Shown here in pieces: positions 8,179 to 16,898 of a stretch of DNA of 64,000 nt. The position numbers and the translations under genes are program-made. This stretch comes from Halomonas nitroreducens (lineage in GTDB: Bacteria; Pseudomonadota; Gammaproteobacteria; Pseudomonadales; Halomonadaceae), in assembly GCF_003966155.1 (NCBI RefSeq), contig NZ_RXNS01000001.1, forward strand, positions 248,001-312,000. Direction: 5' to 3'. Positions within the stretch are counted from its first letter, which is position 1. Each line of letters starts with the position of its first letter. The notes beneath the pieces were generated by a model, which searched no databases, was not told the DNA's origin, and saw nothing but the letters and a program-made list of their open reading frames with translations.

Positions 8179-8832
8179 TCAGGGCTCGGCCAGCGCGGTC
8201 AGGGTCAGACGACTGCGGCGTTGCCCGTCGCGATGGTACTCCAGCGCCAGCAGCAGGCCGGGACGCCGCGCATCGAGGTCCAGCACCAGACGCTTGCCGG
8301 CCTCGCCGGGCTCGGTGAGGGCGACCCGCACCCGCTCGAAGCGGCCCAGCGGCAGGGACAGGGCATCCCGTCCCAGCACCCGATAGCGCAGCACCGCCTC
8401 GCGGCCCCGGTGGTCCCGATAGTGCAGCGGGCAGTCCCGGGAACAGGCATCGCCGATGGCCCGGCGGGCGAGGGCGACCAGCGCGCTCTGGCGGTCGGGC
8501 AGGGCCCCCAGCTCCCGCCGGTCCAGCGAGTAGCCCCGCTGGATCCCCAGCAGCGAGTAGCCGGCGGCATAGTGCAGGGCGCGTACCCGATCCTCGGCGA
8601 CCCGGAAGCGTCCCCACTCCCGCCCCCAGGCGCCGGGCAGCTCGGTGCGCATCTCGCTCTGCCAGGTGCCCCCGTCATGGCTGAGGCGGTGGCGGATGTC
8701 GGCATCCGGCCAGCCGTCCACCTGCAGGTGGTAGCGGGCACTGAAGGCCTGCGGCGGAGGCGCCGCCAGGGCGGGCAGGCCCAGCGACAGCAGGGCCAGC
8801 CAGCCGACGAGGCGCAGGGCGGGAAGGAGCAC
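8179..8832 (-). CDS. DUF3108-domain exported protein
   Basis: The product has a signal peptide (VLLPALRLVGWLALLSLGLP, cleaved after LAA) and a roughly 190-residue DUF3108 domain that begins F-S-A-R-Y-H-L-Q-V-D-G and ends R-L-T-L-T-A-L-A. I chose the GTG at 8832 because the signal peptide begins there with a GAGGG ribosome-like site upstream. The frame is open further upstream to 8976 but that part does not look like protein. The molecular role of DUF3108 proteins is not established; they are periplasmic beta-rich proteins in many gammaproteobacteria. Confidence 0.65.
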   Translation of the reverse strand: MLLPALRLVGWLALLSLGLPALAAPPPQAFSARYHLQVDGWPDADIRHRLSHDGGTWQSEMRTELPGAWGREWGRFRVAEDRVRALHYAAGYSLLGIQRGYSLDRRELGALPDRQSALVALARRAIGDACSRDCPLHYRDHRGREAVLRYRVLGRDALSLPLGRFERVRVALTEPGEAGKRLVLDLDARRPGLLLALEYHRDGQRRSRLTLTALAEP

Positions 8833-8974
8833 GGCGATGCCCTCGAGGGGGTGACTGCCCTGAGAGCGCGGCGTGCCGCCCCGGGTTCCCGCCGGGCATG
8901 GCCGATTCATCGATGGCGGGCTAGGCTGCCCTGGCAGGGGCCCCGCTTTGCTTCCCACCCACAAGGAGATCCCC

Positions 8975-9532
8975 ATGGCCAGCTTGCTACTTATCGCCGG
9001 CGACTTCGTCGAGGACTACGAGATCATGGTGCCCTTCCAGGCCCTCCAGGCCATGGGCCACCAGGTGGATGCGGTGTGTCCCGACAAGCGCGAGGGCGAC
9101 CGTATCCGGACCGCCATCCACGACTTCGAGGGCGACCAGACCTATTCCGAGAAGCCGGGCCACAACTTCGTCCTCAACGCCACCTTCGCCGAGGTCACCC
9201 CCGGCGACTACGATGGCCTGGTGATTCCGGGGGGGCGTGCCCCCGAGTACCTGCGCCTTGACGAGCGGGTCCTGGAGCTGGTGCGCCACTTCTTCGACCA
9301 CGAGAAGCCGGTGGCCGCCATCTGCCACGGGGCCCAGCTGCTGGCGGCGGCGGTCTCCCTGGAGGGGTTCCGGGTCTCGGCCTATCCGGCCTGCGCCCCG
9401 GAGGTCCATCTGGCCGGCGGCGACTTTGCCGAGCTCGAGGTCGACCAGGCGATCGTCAGTGACAGCCTGGTCACGGCCCCGGCCTGGCCGGCCCATCCGG
9501 CCTGGCTCGCCCGCTTCCACGAGCTGCTCTAG
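8975..9532 (+). CDS. DJ-1/PfpI-family protein (YhbO-like)
   Basis: The 185-aa protein is a full-length DJ-1/PfpI alpha/beta domain. It has the nucleophile elbow A-I-C-H-G-A-Q with Cys117 and an upstream I-P-G-G-R-A-P-E strand-loop. Start ATG 8975 is preceded by AAGGAG. Relatives are implicated in protection from glyoxal-type electrophiles and protein damage. That fits the adjoining NemR/NemA electrophile-response genes, although this gene lacks the NemR palindrome in its own upstream region. Confidence 0.8.
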   Translation: MASLLLIAGDFVEDYEIMVPFQALQAMGHQVDAVCPDKREGDRIRTAIHDFEGDQTYSEKPGHNFVLNATFAEVTPGDYDGLVIPGGRAPEYLRLDERVLELVRHFFDHEKPVAAICHGAQLLAAAVSLEGFRVSAYPACAPEVHLAGGDFAELEVDQAIVSDSLVTAPAWPAHPAWLARFHELL

Positions 9533-9593
9533 CCCTGGCCGGTCCCCCTCGTGATCCGGGTCGCCGTGACCCGGGGAGCCGTGTTTGACGACC

Positions 9594-9609
9594 TAGACCG
9601 ACTGGTCTA
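9594..9609 (+). promoter_or_regulatory. NemR-type operator (TAGACC-N4-GGTCTA) in the nemR promoter
   Basis: Perfect inverted repeat TAGACC / GGTCTA with a 4-bp spacer, ending 11 bp before the ATG of the TetR-family gene. It matches the half-sites seen twice in front of nemA and fits autorepression. Confidence 0.75.
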
Positions 9610-9620
9610 TTGTGTCCGGC

Positions 9621-10205
9621 ATGAAGCAATCGGCAACCCGTGACAGACTGATCCAGGCAGGCATGGCGCTCATCGCCGAGCATGGCTACAACGCCACCGG
9701 TATCAACACCGTGCTCAAGGCGGCGGCCGTGCCCAAGGGATCCTTCTACCATTACTTCTCCAGCAAGGAAGACTTCGGCCTGGCGGTCATCGACGCCACG
9801 GCCGAGGGCTACACGGCGCGCCTGGAGGCAATGCTCGCCGACAGCGACGTGCCGGCCCTGCAGCGCCTGCAGCACTACTTCGCCGCGGGCCGGGCGGACA
9901 TGGTCGACTGTGACCACGCCCGCGGCTGCCTGATCGGCAATCTGGGCCAGGAGCTGTCCGGGCACAGCGCGCGCTTTCGGGACCGCCTCGACCAGGTGCT
10001 GAGTGGCTGGGAGCGGCTGCTTGCCGATTGCCTGCGTGACGGCCAGACACGGAGCGAGATTCGCACGGATCTCGACCCCGACGCGTTGGCAAGCTTCATC
10101 CTGTCGGGCTGGGAAGGCGCCCTGATTCGCGCCAAGACCGTCAAGTCGGTCGCTCCCCTGGAGCGCTTCGAGACGGTACTGCTCGACTGCCTGCGGCCGA
10201 GCTGA
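9621..10205 (+). CDS. nemR: TetR-family electrophile-responsive repressor (NemR-like)
   Basis: The 194-aa protein has an N-terminal TetR helix-turn-helix (residues 10-55; KGSFYHYFSSKEDF) and a ligand-binding C-terminal domain with a Cys-containing C-D-H-A-R-G-C-L segment. NemR in E. coli senses reactive electrophiles and hypochlorite through cysteine. Start could be ATG 9621 or an in-frame GTG at 9612; there is no clear ribosome site and the operator nearly touches the start, so the transcript may have a very short leader. It precedes nemA by about 100 bp, with matching operators before both. Confidence 0.82.
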   Translation: MKQSATRDRLIQAGMALIAEHGYNATGINTVLKAAAVPKGSFYHYFSSKEDFGLAVIDATAEGYTARLEAMLADSDVPALQRLQHYFAAGRADMVDCDHARGCLIGNLGQELSGHSARFRDRLDQVLSGWERLLADCLRDGQTRSEIRTDLDPDALASFILSGWEGALIRAKTVKSVAPLERFETVLLDCLRPS

Positions 10206-10250
10206 GCCCCGACACGGGTGGAAAGACACAGTTCAGCGCCCGAGAACTAG

Positions 10251-10281
10251 TAGACCGGTCTAAAAATAATAGACCGGTCTA
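10251..10281 (+). promoter_or_regulatory. Two tandem NemR-type operators before nemA
   Basis: Two identical perfect palindromes, TAGACCGGTCTA at 10251-10262 and 10270-10281, are spaced 19 bp centre to centre in an AT-rich promoter (AAAAATAAT between them). They share half-sites with the nemR operator. Two sites on the same face suggest cooperative repression. Confidence 0.78.
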
Positions 10282-10303
10282 CAAGAAAACGAGGAGACGC
10301 AAC

Positions 10304-11416
10304 ATGACCCGCCACGACGATCCGCTGTTTCAGCCCTTCACCCTGGGCGAGCTCGCGTTGCCCCACCGGGTGCTGATGGCCCCGTTGACCCGCTCCCGCT
10401 CGGCGCAGCCCGGCGACGTGCCCCAGGCCATGAACGTCGAGTACTACCGCCAGCGGGCCGGCGCCGGCCTGATCTTCAGCGAGGCCACCCAGATCTCGCC
10501 TCAGGGCAAGGGCTATGCCTTCACCCCGGGGATTCACAGCGCCGAGCAGATCGCCGGCTGGCGTCGCGTGACCGATGCCGTGCACGACGCGGGCGGGCGC
10601 ATCCATGCCCAGCTGTGGCACGTGGGCCGGATATCGCATCCCGCCCTGCAGCCCGGCGAGGCATTGCCGGTGGCGCCCTCGGCGATCCGTCCCGAGGACG
10701 CCAAGACCTTCATCAGTGCCGATTCGGGCATGGTCGACGTGCCCCAGCCCCGGGCGCTCGAGGCCGGAGAGCTGCCCGGCATCGTCGAACAGTATCGCCA
10801 GGCGGCGGAGAATGCCCGAGAGGCCGGTTTCGACGGTGTGGAAGTCCATGCGGCCAATGGCTACCTGCTCGACCAGTTTCTCAAGTCCGGGAGCAATGCC
10901 CGGGAAGACGCCTATGGCGGCTCGCTGGACAATCGCCTGCGCCTGCCGCTGGAGGTGGTCGAGGCGGTGGTCGGCGTCTGGGGCAAGGCTCGGGTCGGCG
11001 TGCGTGTCAGCCCCACCGGCAGCTTCAATGCCATGCACGACGAGGATCCGGTGGCCACCTTCGGGGCCTTCGCCAAGGCCCTCGACAGCATCGGCATCGC
11101 CTATATCGAGGTGGTCGAGGATTCCTTCCAGGGCAACCACGAGACCGGTCGTCCGGAAGCGGTGATCGATGCCATTCGTGGTCGATTCGCCGGTGCCTAT
11201 ATCGGCAACGGTGCCTATACCGCCGATGAAGCCCGCCAGCGCATCGCCGATGGGCGTGCCGACCTGGTCACCTTCGGACGGCCCTTCATCGCCAATCCCG
11301 ACCTGCCCGAGCGGCTGCGCAGCGGGGTGGCCCTCAACGAGCCGGACTACGCCACCTTCTACGGCGGCGACGAGCACGGCTATACCGACTATCCGTTCCT
11401 CGAGGCCCGCGACTAG
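10304..11416 (+). CDS. nemA: Old-yellow-enzyme alkene reductase (NemA, FMN-dependent)
   Basis: The 370-aa protein is a full-length OYE TIM barrel. Visible features are the N-terminal R-V-L-M-A-P-L-T-R-S-R, the substrate-binding V-E-V-H-A-A-N-G-Y-L-L-D-Q-F and a C-terminal F-G-R-P-F-I-A-N-P-D-L-P. It reduces activated C=C bonds and nitro groups, for example N-ethylmaleimide, using NAD(P)H and FMN. RBS GAGGAG before ATG 10304. It follows nemR and carries two NemR-type operators, and an SDR gene follows after a hairpin. Confidence 0.92.
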   Translation: MTRHDDPLFQPFTLGELALPHRVLMAPLTRSRSAQPGDVPQAMNVEYYRQRAGAGLIFSEATQISPQGKGYAFTPGIHSAEQIAGWRRVTDAVHDAGGRIHAQLWHVGRISHPALQPGEALPVAPSAIRPEDAKTFISADSGMVDVPQPRALEAGELPGIVEQYRQAAENAREAGFDGVEVHAANGYLLDQFLKSGSNAREDAYGGSLDNRLRLPLEVVEAVVGVWGKARVGVRVSPTGSFNAMHDEDPVATFGAFAKALDSIGIAYIEVVEDSFQGNHETGRPEAVIDAIRGRFAGAYIGNGAYTADEARQRIADGRADLVTFGRPFIANPDLPERLRSGVALNEPDYATFYGGDEHGYTDYPFLEARD

Positions 11417-11445
11417 GCCTCGGGAACCGACACGCTCTCATTCAC

Positions 11446-11466
11446 GGCCCGCCGCTGCGGCGGGCC
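11446..11466 (+). other. Intergenic hairpin between nemA and SDR gene
   Basis: A perfect 9-bp GC stem (GGCCCGCCG, loop CTG) with no T-run. It may reduce read-through from nemA or stabilise the upstream message. Confidence 0.45.
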
Positions 11467-11486
11467 CGGCCAGAGGACACGTATCC

Positions 11487-12245
11487 ATGGCAATGCACGA
11501 CACCGCCAAGCAAGGCATTCAGGACAAGGTCATCATCATCACCGGCGCCAGCAGCGGCCTCGGCGAAGCTACCGCCCATCGTCTGGCCAAGGCCGGGGCC
11601 AAGCTGGTTCTCGGCGCCCGCCGCGAGGACCGCCTCCAGGCCCTGCGCGACGCCATTGTCGATCAGGGCGGCGAGGCAATCTACCGCGTTGCCGATGTGA
11701 CCGACCGCGACCAGGTCGAGGCCCTGGCACAGGCCGCGAAGGAGGCCTATGGCCGCATCGACGTGCTGGTCAACAATGCCGGCCTGATGCCGCTGTCGCC
11801 GCTCGACCAGCTCAAGGTCGACGAGTGGGAGCAGATGGTCGACGTCAACATCAAGGGGGTGCTCTACGGCCTCGCCTCCGTGCTGCCGACCATGCGCGAG
11901 CAGCACGCCGGCCATATCATCAACCTGTCCTCCGTGGCCGGCCACGTGGTCTTCCCCTCCGCCGCCGTCTATTGCGCCACCAAGTACGCGGTCAAGGCGC
12001 TTTCCGAGGGCATACGCCAGGAAGGGGGCGAGGAGATCCGCTCCACCAACATCTCGCCAGGGGCCGTGTCCACCGAGCTGACTCAGACCATCAGCGACGC
12101 CGAGACCGCCAAGGGCGTGAACGAGCTCTACGAGATGGCCATCGATGCCGATGCCATCGCCCGGGCAATCGTCTACGCCATCGAGCAGCCGGCGGACGTC
12201 GACGTCAACGAACTGATCATTCGTCCGACCAAGCAGCCGCTGTAA
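11487..12245 (+). CDS. Short-chain dehydrogenase/reductase
   Basis: The 252-aa protein has the classical SDR features: T-G-A-S-S-G-L-G cofactor loop near residue 18, N-N-A-G, and the catalytic Ser...Y-C-A-T-K set. An R in the A-R-R-E-D segment after strand two hints at NADP(H) preference. It starts at ATG 11487 after AGAGGA. It sits just behind nemA and probably belongs to the same electrophile or carbonyl detoxification unit. The substrate is unknown. Confidence 0.85.
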   Translation: MAMHDTAKQGIQDKVIIITGASSGLGEATAHRLAKAGAKLVLGARREDRLQALRDAIVDQGGEAIYRVADVTDRDQVEALAQAAKEAYGRIDVLVNNAGLMPLSPLDQLKVDEWEQMVDVNIKGVLYGLASVLPTMREQHAGHIINLSSVAGHVVFPSAAVYCATKYAVKALSEGIRQEGGEEIRSTNISPGAVSTELTQTISDAETAKGVNELYEMAIDADAIARAIVYAIEQPADVDVNELIIRPTKQPL

Positions 12246-12294
12246 GACAGCGACGGAGGCATGACGCGTTCATGCCGCCCTCGCCGACGACATC

Positions 12295-12327
12295 ACGCCG
12301 CCACGCCCCCTCGGGGCGTGGCGGCGT
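12295..12327. terminator. Strong hairpin between convergent SDR and pncB
   Basis: A perfect 15-bp stem (12295-12309 with 12313-12327) and 3-nt loop lies between the converging ends of the SDR gene and pncB. There is no T-run on either strand, so termination would rest on the stem or on Rho. Confidence 0.6.
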
Positions 12328-12345
12328 CTACGGATGGACGGGAGG

Positions 12346-13692
12346 TCAGGAGCGCGACTGCAGGTGCTCGAGTCCCTGGCTCAAGGCGACCGGATAGCCG
12401 CTGCCTCCTTCCTCGAGGCGCCGGAGGTGATCGGGCAAGCGGTGAAGGGCGTCCGCGACCCGCTCCCTGGCGTCATCCGCCCGGGCCATCTCGTTCGCAT
12501 CCAGCCGGCCGGCCTGCACCAGCAGTCGCAGCAGCGGCTGGCCATCCTCGATGGGCTCGTCGCGCAGGGCGATGACATCGCCGCTGAACTGCCCGGCCGC
12601 GTCCCGATGACGATATACCTGCTTGCGTCCGGGCAGGTTGATCTTGCCCGTGGAGTGCTTGACCCGGGGCGTGCCGGCATACTCCACCAGCTTGTAGGAG
12701 AGGTCGATGACCGGGGCGTCCGCCGCCACCCCCATCTGCGTGCCGACGCCGAAGGCGTCGATCGGGGCCCCGTCCGCGAGCAGTGCGGCGATGGCATGTT
12801 CGTCGAGGCCGCTGCTGGCGACGATCTTCACCTCCGGGTGGCCGGCCTCGTCGAGCAGGGCGCGGGCCCCTTTGGCCAGCTCGCCCAGATCGCCGGAGTC
12901 CAGGCGCACGGCGCCGATGCGCACCTCTGGCTCATCGCGCATCAGGGCGATGACCTGACGCACCCCGGCGAGGGTGTCGTGGGTGTCCACCAGCAGGGTG
13001 GTCTGAGGATAGTGGCGGGCGAAGGTGCGGAAGGCTTCCCGTTCGCTGTCATGCGCCAGCACGTAGCTGTGGGCCATGGTGCCGTTCAGGGCGAGGTCGT
13101 GGCGCAGGCCGCCGAGGACGTTGCTGGTGCCGGCGAGCCCGGCGGCACGATAGGCCCGCACCCCGCGGACGGCGGCATCCACGCCGTGCATGCGGCGCAT
13201 CCCGAAGTCCACCACCGGCCGGCCCCGGGCCGCGGTGACGATGCGCACCGCCTTGGAGGCGAGCACCGTCTCCAGCTGCACCAGGTTCATCACCAGGCTC
13301 TCGAGCAGCTGGGCCTGGGCGATGGGCGCGTCCACCTCCAGCAGCGGCTCGTTGGCGAACACCGGCGTGCCCTCGGGCAGGGTCCAGATATCGCCCTCGA
13401 AGCGCCAGTTCGCCAGCCAGTCGAGAAAGGCGGTCTCGAACTGATCGACCGCGGCCAGTCGGGCCAGGGCGCCGTCGGTGAAGCGCAGCCGGCTGGCCAC
13501 CTCGGCGGCATGCTGCTGGCCACAGGCGAGCATGAAGCGCCGCTGGGGCGGCAACCGGCGGAAGAACAGGCTGAAGGTGGCGACCTCGTCCATGGCCTCC
13601 TTCCAGTAGGCCTGGGTCATGGTCAGCTGGTAGAGGTCGGTGAGCAGCGCCAGCTCGTCGTCGTCCACCTGGAGGGGCGTGGGCCGGCTCAT
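12346..13692 (-). CDS. pncB: Nicotinate phosphoribosyltransferase
   Basis: The 448-aa enzyme converts nicotinate and PRPP to nicotinate mononucleotide in NAD salvage. It shows the family N-terminus L-L-T-D-L-Y-Q-L-T-M, the G-M-R-R-M-H-G segment bearing the phosphorylated His, and a C-terminal V-R-L-D-S-G-D-L-G phosphate loop. Length fits the longer bacterial subgroup. The ATG at 13692 overlaps the pncA stop by four bases (ATGA), so the pair is co-translated. Confidence 0.92.
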   Translation of the reverse strand: MSRPTPLQVDDDELALLTDLYQLTMTQAYWKEAMDEVATFSLFFRRLPPQRRFMLACGQQHAAEVASRLRFTDGALARLAAVDQFETAFLDWLANWRFEGDIWTLPEGTPVFANEPLLEVDAPIAQAQLLESLVMNLVQLETVLASKAVRIVTAARGRPVVDFGMRRMHGVDAAVRGVRAYRAAGLAGTSNVLGGLRHDLALNGTMAHSYVLAHDSEREAFRTFARHYPQTTLLVDTHDTLAGVRQVIALMRDEPEVRIGAVRLDSGDLGELAKGARALLDEAGHPEVKIVASSGLDEHAIAALLADGAPIDAFGVGTQMGVAADAPVIDLSYKLVEYAGTPRVKHSTGKINLPGRKQVYRHRDAAGQFSGDVIALRDEPIEDGQPLLRLLVQAGRLDANEMARADDARERVADALHRLPDHLRRLEEGGSGYPVALSQGLEHLQSRS

Positions 13693-14258
13693 GGGCGCAC
13701 CTCGGCGCCGGCGTCGGCGAACTCGCGCCGGCACGCCGCCATGCTGTCGGGATCCACCGCCGCGCTCAACGACTCGAGCAGCACCGTGTCGAAGCCCTCC
13801 CGGCGGGCGTCCAGCACGGTGGCCCGGACGCAGACATCCAGGGCCAGGCCGCAGACGATGACCCGGCCGATGCCACGGTCGCGCAGGTAGCCGGCCAGGC
13901 CGGTGCCGTCGAATCCCGAATAGGCGTCGGCGTCGAAGGCCGTGGCCTTGCTGACGCGGATGGTCGCCGCCGGCAGCCGAAGGTCGGGATGGAAGGCGGC
14001 GCCCTCGGTGTCCTGCACGCAGTGCACCGGCCAGGGGCCACCGCGATGGGCGAAGCTGACATGATCCACCGGATGCCAGTCGCGGGTGGCCACCACCAGG
14101 GCACCGGCCCGGTGGGCCGCGGCGATCTCGGCGTTGATGCCGGCCACCAGGGCGTTGCCGCCGGCCACTGCCAGGGCGCCGCCCTCGCAGAAGTCGTTCT
14201 GCATGTCCACCACCAGCAGCGCGTCCCGGGGGCCGTAGTCCAGCTGATGAGCACGCAT
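13689..14258 (-). CDS. pncA: Nicotinamidase
   Basis: The 189-aa isochorismatase-fold enzyme deamidates nicotinamide to nicotinate. Visible active-site elements are V-V-D-M-Q-N-D-F (catalytic Asp), T-R-D-W-H-P-x-D-H (metal ligands) and C-G-L-A-L-D-V-C-V (nucleophile Cys). The ATG 14258 follows a GGAGGT-like ribosome site. It feeds nicotinate directly to the overlapping pncB product. Confidence 0.93.
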   Translation of the reverse strand: MRAHQLDYGPRDALLVVDMQNDFCEGGALAVAGGNALVAGINAEIAAAHRAGALVVATRDWHPVDHVSFAHRGGPWPVHCVQDTEGAAFHPDLRLPAATIRVSKATAFDADAYSGFDGTGLAGYLRDRGIGRVIVCGLALDVCVRATVLDARREGFDTVLLESLSAAVDPDSMAACRREFADAGAEVRP

Positions 14259-14335
14259 CGCACACCTCCGTCGAGGTCGGTGAGTGTCATCCTTCAGCCT
14301 ACGCCCTGCGTCGGCGTTCGTGTAGGGCGCGTCGG

Positions 14336-15271
14336 TCAGTAGCCGGCGTCCGGGTCGATGGTGTCCACCGGTTCTCCAGCCTCGAAGGCGCGCAGCGCGT
14401 CGGCGACCTGGTCCACGGCCGCGGCCAGCGGCGTGGGGCCGGCCATGTGCGGCGTGACGATCACCCGCGGGTGATGCCACAGCGGGCTGGTAACAGGCAG
14501 CGGTTCCTCCGGGAAGGCGTCCAGCAGGGCGCCGCGCAACCGGCCCTGCGTGTCGCCGTCACCCAGGGCCTCGAGCAGGGCGGTCTCGTCGATGAGCGAC
14601 CCGCGCCCGGGGTTGATCAGGCTCGCCCCCTCGGGCAGTGCCGCCAGGGCGTTGGCGTCGATGATCCCGCGGGTGGCGGGAGTATCCGGCAGCAGCAGCA
14701 CCAGGCTTCTCACCCTGGCGAGCAATGCCATCAGGCCCGCCTCGCCGTGATGGCAGGTCACCTCGGGAAGCCGCTTGGGGGAGCGACTCCAGCCATGCAC
14801 CGGAAAGCCGTCGGCCGCGACCATGGCGGCTACCCTGGCGCCGATGGCCCCGAGGCCGAGCACGCCCACCGGCCAGTCGGCCTTGTCGACCAGCGGATGC
14901 TCGTGCCACTCGGCCCGCGACTGCTGGCGCGCATAGCGATCGAAGTCGCGCTGGAAGTGCAGCAGGCCATAGCGCACATAGTCGCCGATGGGCCCGGCCA
15001 TGCCGGCATCGCGAAGCTTGACGATGGGCACCCCGCGGGGCAGTCCCGGATTGGTCAGCAGGGCATCGACGCCGGCGCCGAGGTTGACGATGCCCTTGAG
15101 GTGTTCCGGCTCGCCGAGCAGCTCGGCGGGTGGCTTCCATGCCGCCAGGTAGTCGGCCCGGCGGCGCTCGGCGAGGGGCGCGGCACTGGTGATGATCTCG
15201 GCCTCGGGCAGGCGACGGGCCAGGGCCTCGCGCCAGGCCTCGGCGGCGTCGATATGGACCATTACACGCAT
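14336..15271 (-). CDS. ghrA: Glyoxylate/hydroxypyruvate reductase A-like 2-hydroxyacid dehydrogenase
   Basis: The 311-aa enzyme has the NAD(P)-binding G-L-G-A-I-G motif, the catalytic Arg in N-L-G-A-G-V-D / N-P-G-R-G-S-L-I-D-E, and the terminal H-P-R-V-I-V-T-P-H-M-A-G with catalytic His. Length and motifs match GhrA, which reduces glyoxylate and hydroxypyruvate with NADPH. RBS GAAGGAGG. It begins 12 bp downstream of the MocR-type regulator stop and may be co-transcribed with it. Confidence 0.82.
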   Translation of the reverse strand: MRVMVHIDAAEAWREALARRLPEAEIITSAAPLAERRRADYLAAWKPPAELLGEPEHLKGIVNLGAGVDALLTNPGLPRGVPIVKLRDAGMAGPIGDYVRYGLLHFQRDFDRYARQQSRAEWHEHPLVDKADWPVGVLGLGAIGARVAAMVAADGFPVHGWSRSPKRLPEVTCHHGEAGLMALLARVRSLVLLLPDTPATRGIIDANALAALPEGASLINPGRGSLIDETALLEALGDGDTQGRLRGALLDAFPEEPLPVTSPLWHHPRVIVTPHMAGPTPLAAAVDQVADALRAFEAGEPVDTIDPDAGY

Positions 15272-15282
15272 GGGGACCTCCT

Positions 15283-16689
15283 TCAGTAGACGAGCTGCAT
15301 CATGGGGGGCGGGGCTTCGTCGAGCAGTCCGGCGAGGCGGGCCAGGCCCTGCTCGAGGCGCCCGATATCGGGCTCTGCCCCGAGGCTGAGCCGGATCCGC
15401 CGCGGGGCCGGGGTCTGCTCGACCATGAAGGGTACCGCTGTGGTGATGGCCACGCCCTCCTGTTCGGCCTGCTGCTGGAGTTCCTCCGCCCGCCAGGCCG
15501 GGGGCAGCGAGAGCCAGACATGCAGGCTGGAGGGGCGGGCGCTGCGCTCATGGCCGTCGAGCAGCCTCGCGGCCAGCCGCTGGCGCTCGGCGAGCAGGCG
15601 GCGCTGCTCCGCTGCCATGGCCTCCAGGCTATCATCGGCGATCCAGGCATCGGCGATCTCGAAGATCAGCGGGGTGGCCATCCAGGTGGTGGCGCGCATC
15701 CGCGGCAGGGTGTGGTGCAGCTGGCCCCGGGGCACGCTGAGATAGCCGGCCCGCACCCCGGGCACGGTAGCCTTGGTCAGGCTGGTGACATGAAAGCTCA
15801 GGTGGGGCAGGCGGGCGGTGAGTGGGGTGAGGCCCGGCGGCTCCAGCAGGGCATGGACATCATCCTCGATGAGCCAGACGCCATGGTGCTCGAGGACCCG
15901 GGCCACGGCGTCGCGTCGCGGGGCGTCCATGGTCGCGCCGGTGGGGTTGAGCTGGGTGGGCGTCAGGCAGACGGCCCGTGGCTTGAAGCGCCGGCAGGCG
16001 ATATCCAGGGCCTCGGGGACCACGCCGCGCTCGTCGATGGCCACACCGCGCAGCTGAAAGCCCAGGGTACGGGACAGGGCGATCAGGCCGTGGTCGGTGA
16101 GCGCTTCGGTCAGCACCAGGTCGCCGTGCTGGACCACCGTGGAGATGGCCAGCATCAGGCCATGGGCGGCACCGTTGCACAGCACCCTGCCCTCGGGCTC
16201 GCCGGGCACGCCGAGTCGCTGGCTCAGCCAGTCGCTGGCCCGCTCGCGATGGTGGGAGAGGCCGGCGATGGGACGATTGGCGGTCACCACCTCGGGACTG
16301 GCCTGCTCGGCGAGCCGTGCCAGGGTTTCGCGAAAGCGCAGGTGATGGCCCGGCGGGCAGATCGGATGGGCGATGGACAGGTCGATCAGGGCACTCTCAT
16401 GGCGCGGTTCCTGGCCGCGCAGGTAGGCCGACTCCCGGGCGTCGTCGAGGGTATTGATCCAGGTGCCGCTACCCACCCGGGCCTGCACCAGGCCCATCTT
16501 CTCGGCCTGGGCATAGGCGCGGGAGACGGTCTGCACGCTGACGTCGAGGATCTCGGCCAGCTGACGATGGGGCGGCAGTCGGGTCCCCGGCGTGAGGTCG
16601 CCCTGACGGATGGCCTCGGAGAGGGCGCGAGCGATGGCCAGGTACTTGGGCCCGGAATCCGAAAGGTAGGGCGTCAGATCAATTGTCAT
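15283..16689 (-). CDS. enuR: MocR/GntR-type PLP regulator, EnuR-like
   Basis: The 468-aa protein has an N-terminal GntR winged helix (residues 10-75, L-P-P-H-R-Q-L-A-E-I-L-D-V-S) and a C-terminal fold-type-I aminotransferase domain with the PLP lysine in S-L-T-K-A-T-V. It is divergent from doeA across a region with an inverted repeat. In alphaproteobacteria the MocR repressor EnuR controls ectoine uptake and catabolism, using N-acetyl-diaminobutyrate and diaminobutyrate as inducers. Position and architecture support the same job here. The assignment as EnuR is inference from context. Confidence 0.75.
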   Translation of the reverse strand: MTIDLTPYLSDSGPKYLAIARALSEAIRQGDLTPGTRLPPHRQLAEILDVSVQTVSRAYAQAEKMGLVQARVGSGTWINTLDDARESAYLRGQEPRHESALIDLSIAHPICPPGHHLRFRETLARLAEQASPEVVTANRPIAGLSHHRERASDWLSQRLGVPGEPEGRVLCNGAAHGLMLAISTVVQHGDLVLTEALTDHGLIALSRTLGFQLRGVAIDERGVVPEALDIACRRFKPRAVCLTPTQLNPTGATMDAPRRDAVARVLEHHGVWLIEDDVHALLEPPGLTPLTARLPHLSFHVTSLTKATVPGVRAGYLSVPRGQLHHTLPRMRATTWMATPLIFEIADAWIADDSLEAMAAEQRRLLAERQRLAARLLDGHERSARPSSLHVWLSLPPAWRAEELQQQAEQEGVAITTAVPFMVEQTPAPRRIRLSLGAEPDIGRLEQGLARLAGLLDEAPPPMMQLVY

Positions 16690-16795
16690 GATGCAATAAA
16701 GCCTTTGACCGGTCGCCGAGCGGGGGTGCTAGTATCAGCGTTGAGACATTGACCGGAAATTGTCATGACACATGCTAGCAAACGTCATGACAATT
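16681..16795. promoter_or_regulatory. Candidate EnuR operator and doe promoter
   Basis: A perfect 12-bp inverted repeat, AATTGTCATGAC at 16758-16769 and GTCATGACAATT at 16784-16795, brackets a 14-bp spacer. A third copy of the same half-site (11 of 12 bases) lies at 16681-16692, overlapping the first codons of the divergent regulator. A -35-like TTGACC at 16749 and a -10-like ATGCTA at 16772 are spaced 17 bp. The repeat overlaps this promoter, as expected for repression. Confidence 0.6.
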
Positions 16796-16898
16796 CACAC
16801 GCCCCAGACGTGGCCGGTGAGTCCGCCCTTGCGCCCCGGCCGCCTCCAGGAGAGGACGTGGCCGGATTTGGTGATGTGATCGTTTGACGAGCGATTCC

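Noticed and set aside
8081..8617. Open frame of 178 codons on the minus strand
   Set aside because: It overlaps the DUF3108 gene in another frame and has no protein-like features.
12346..14265. Apparent PncA-PncB fusion in one 639-codon frame
   Set aside because: The part upstream of 13692 in the pncB frame is Arg/Gly-rich shadow of pncA in another frame. True pncA is in its own frame, overlapping pncB by ATGA.
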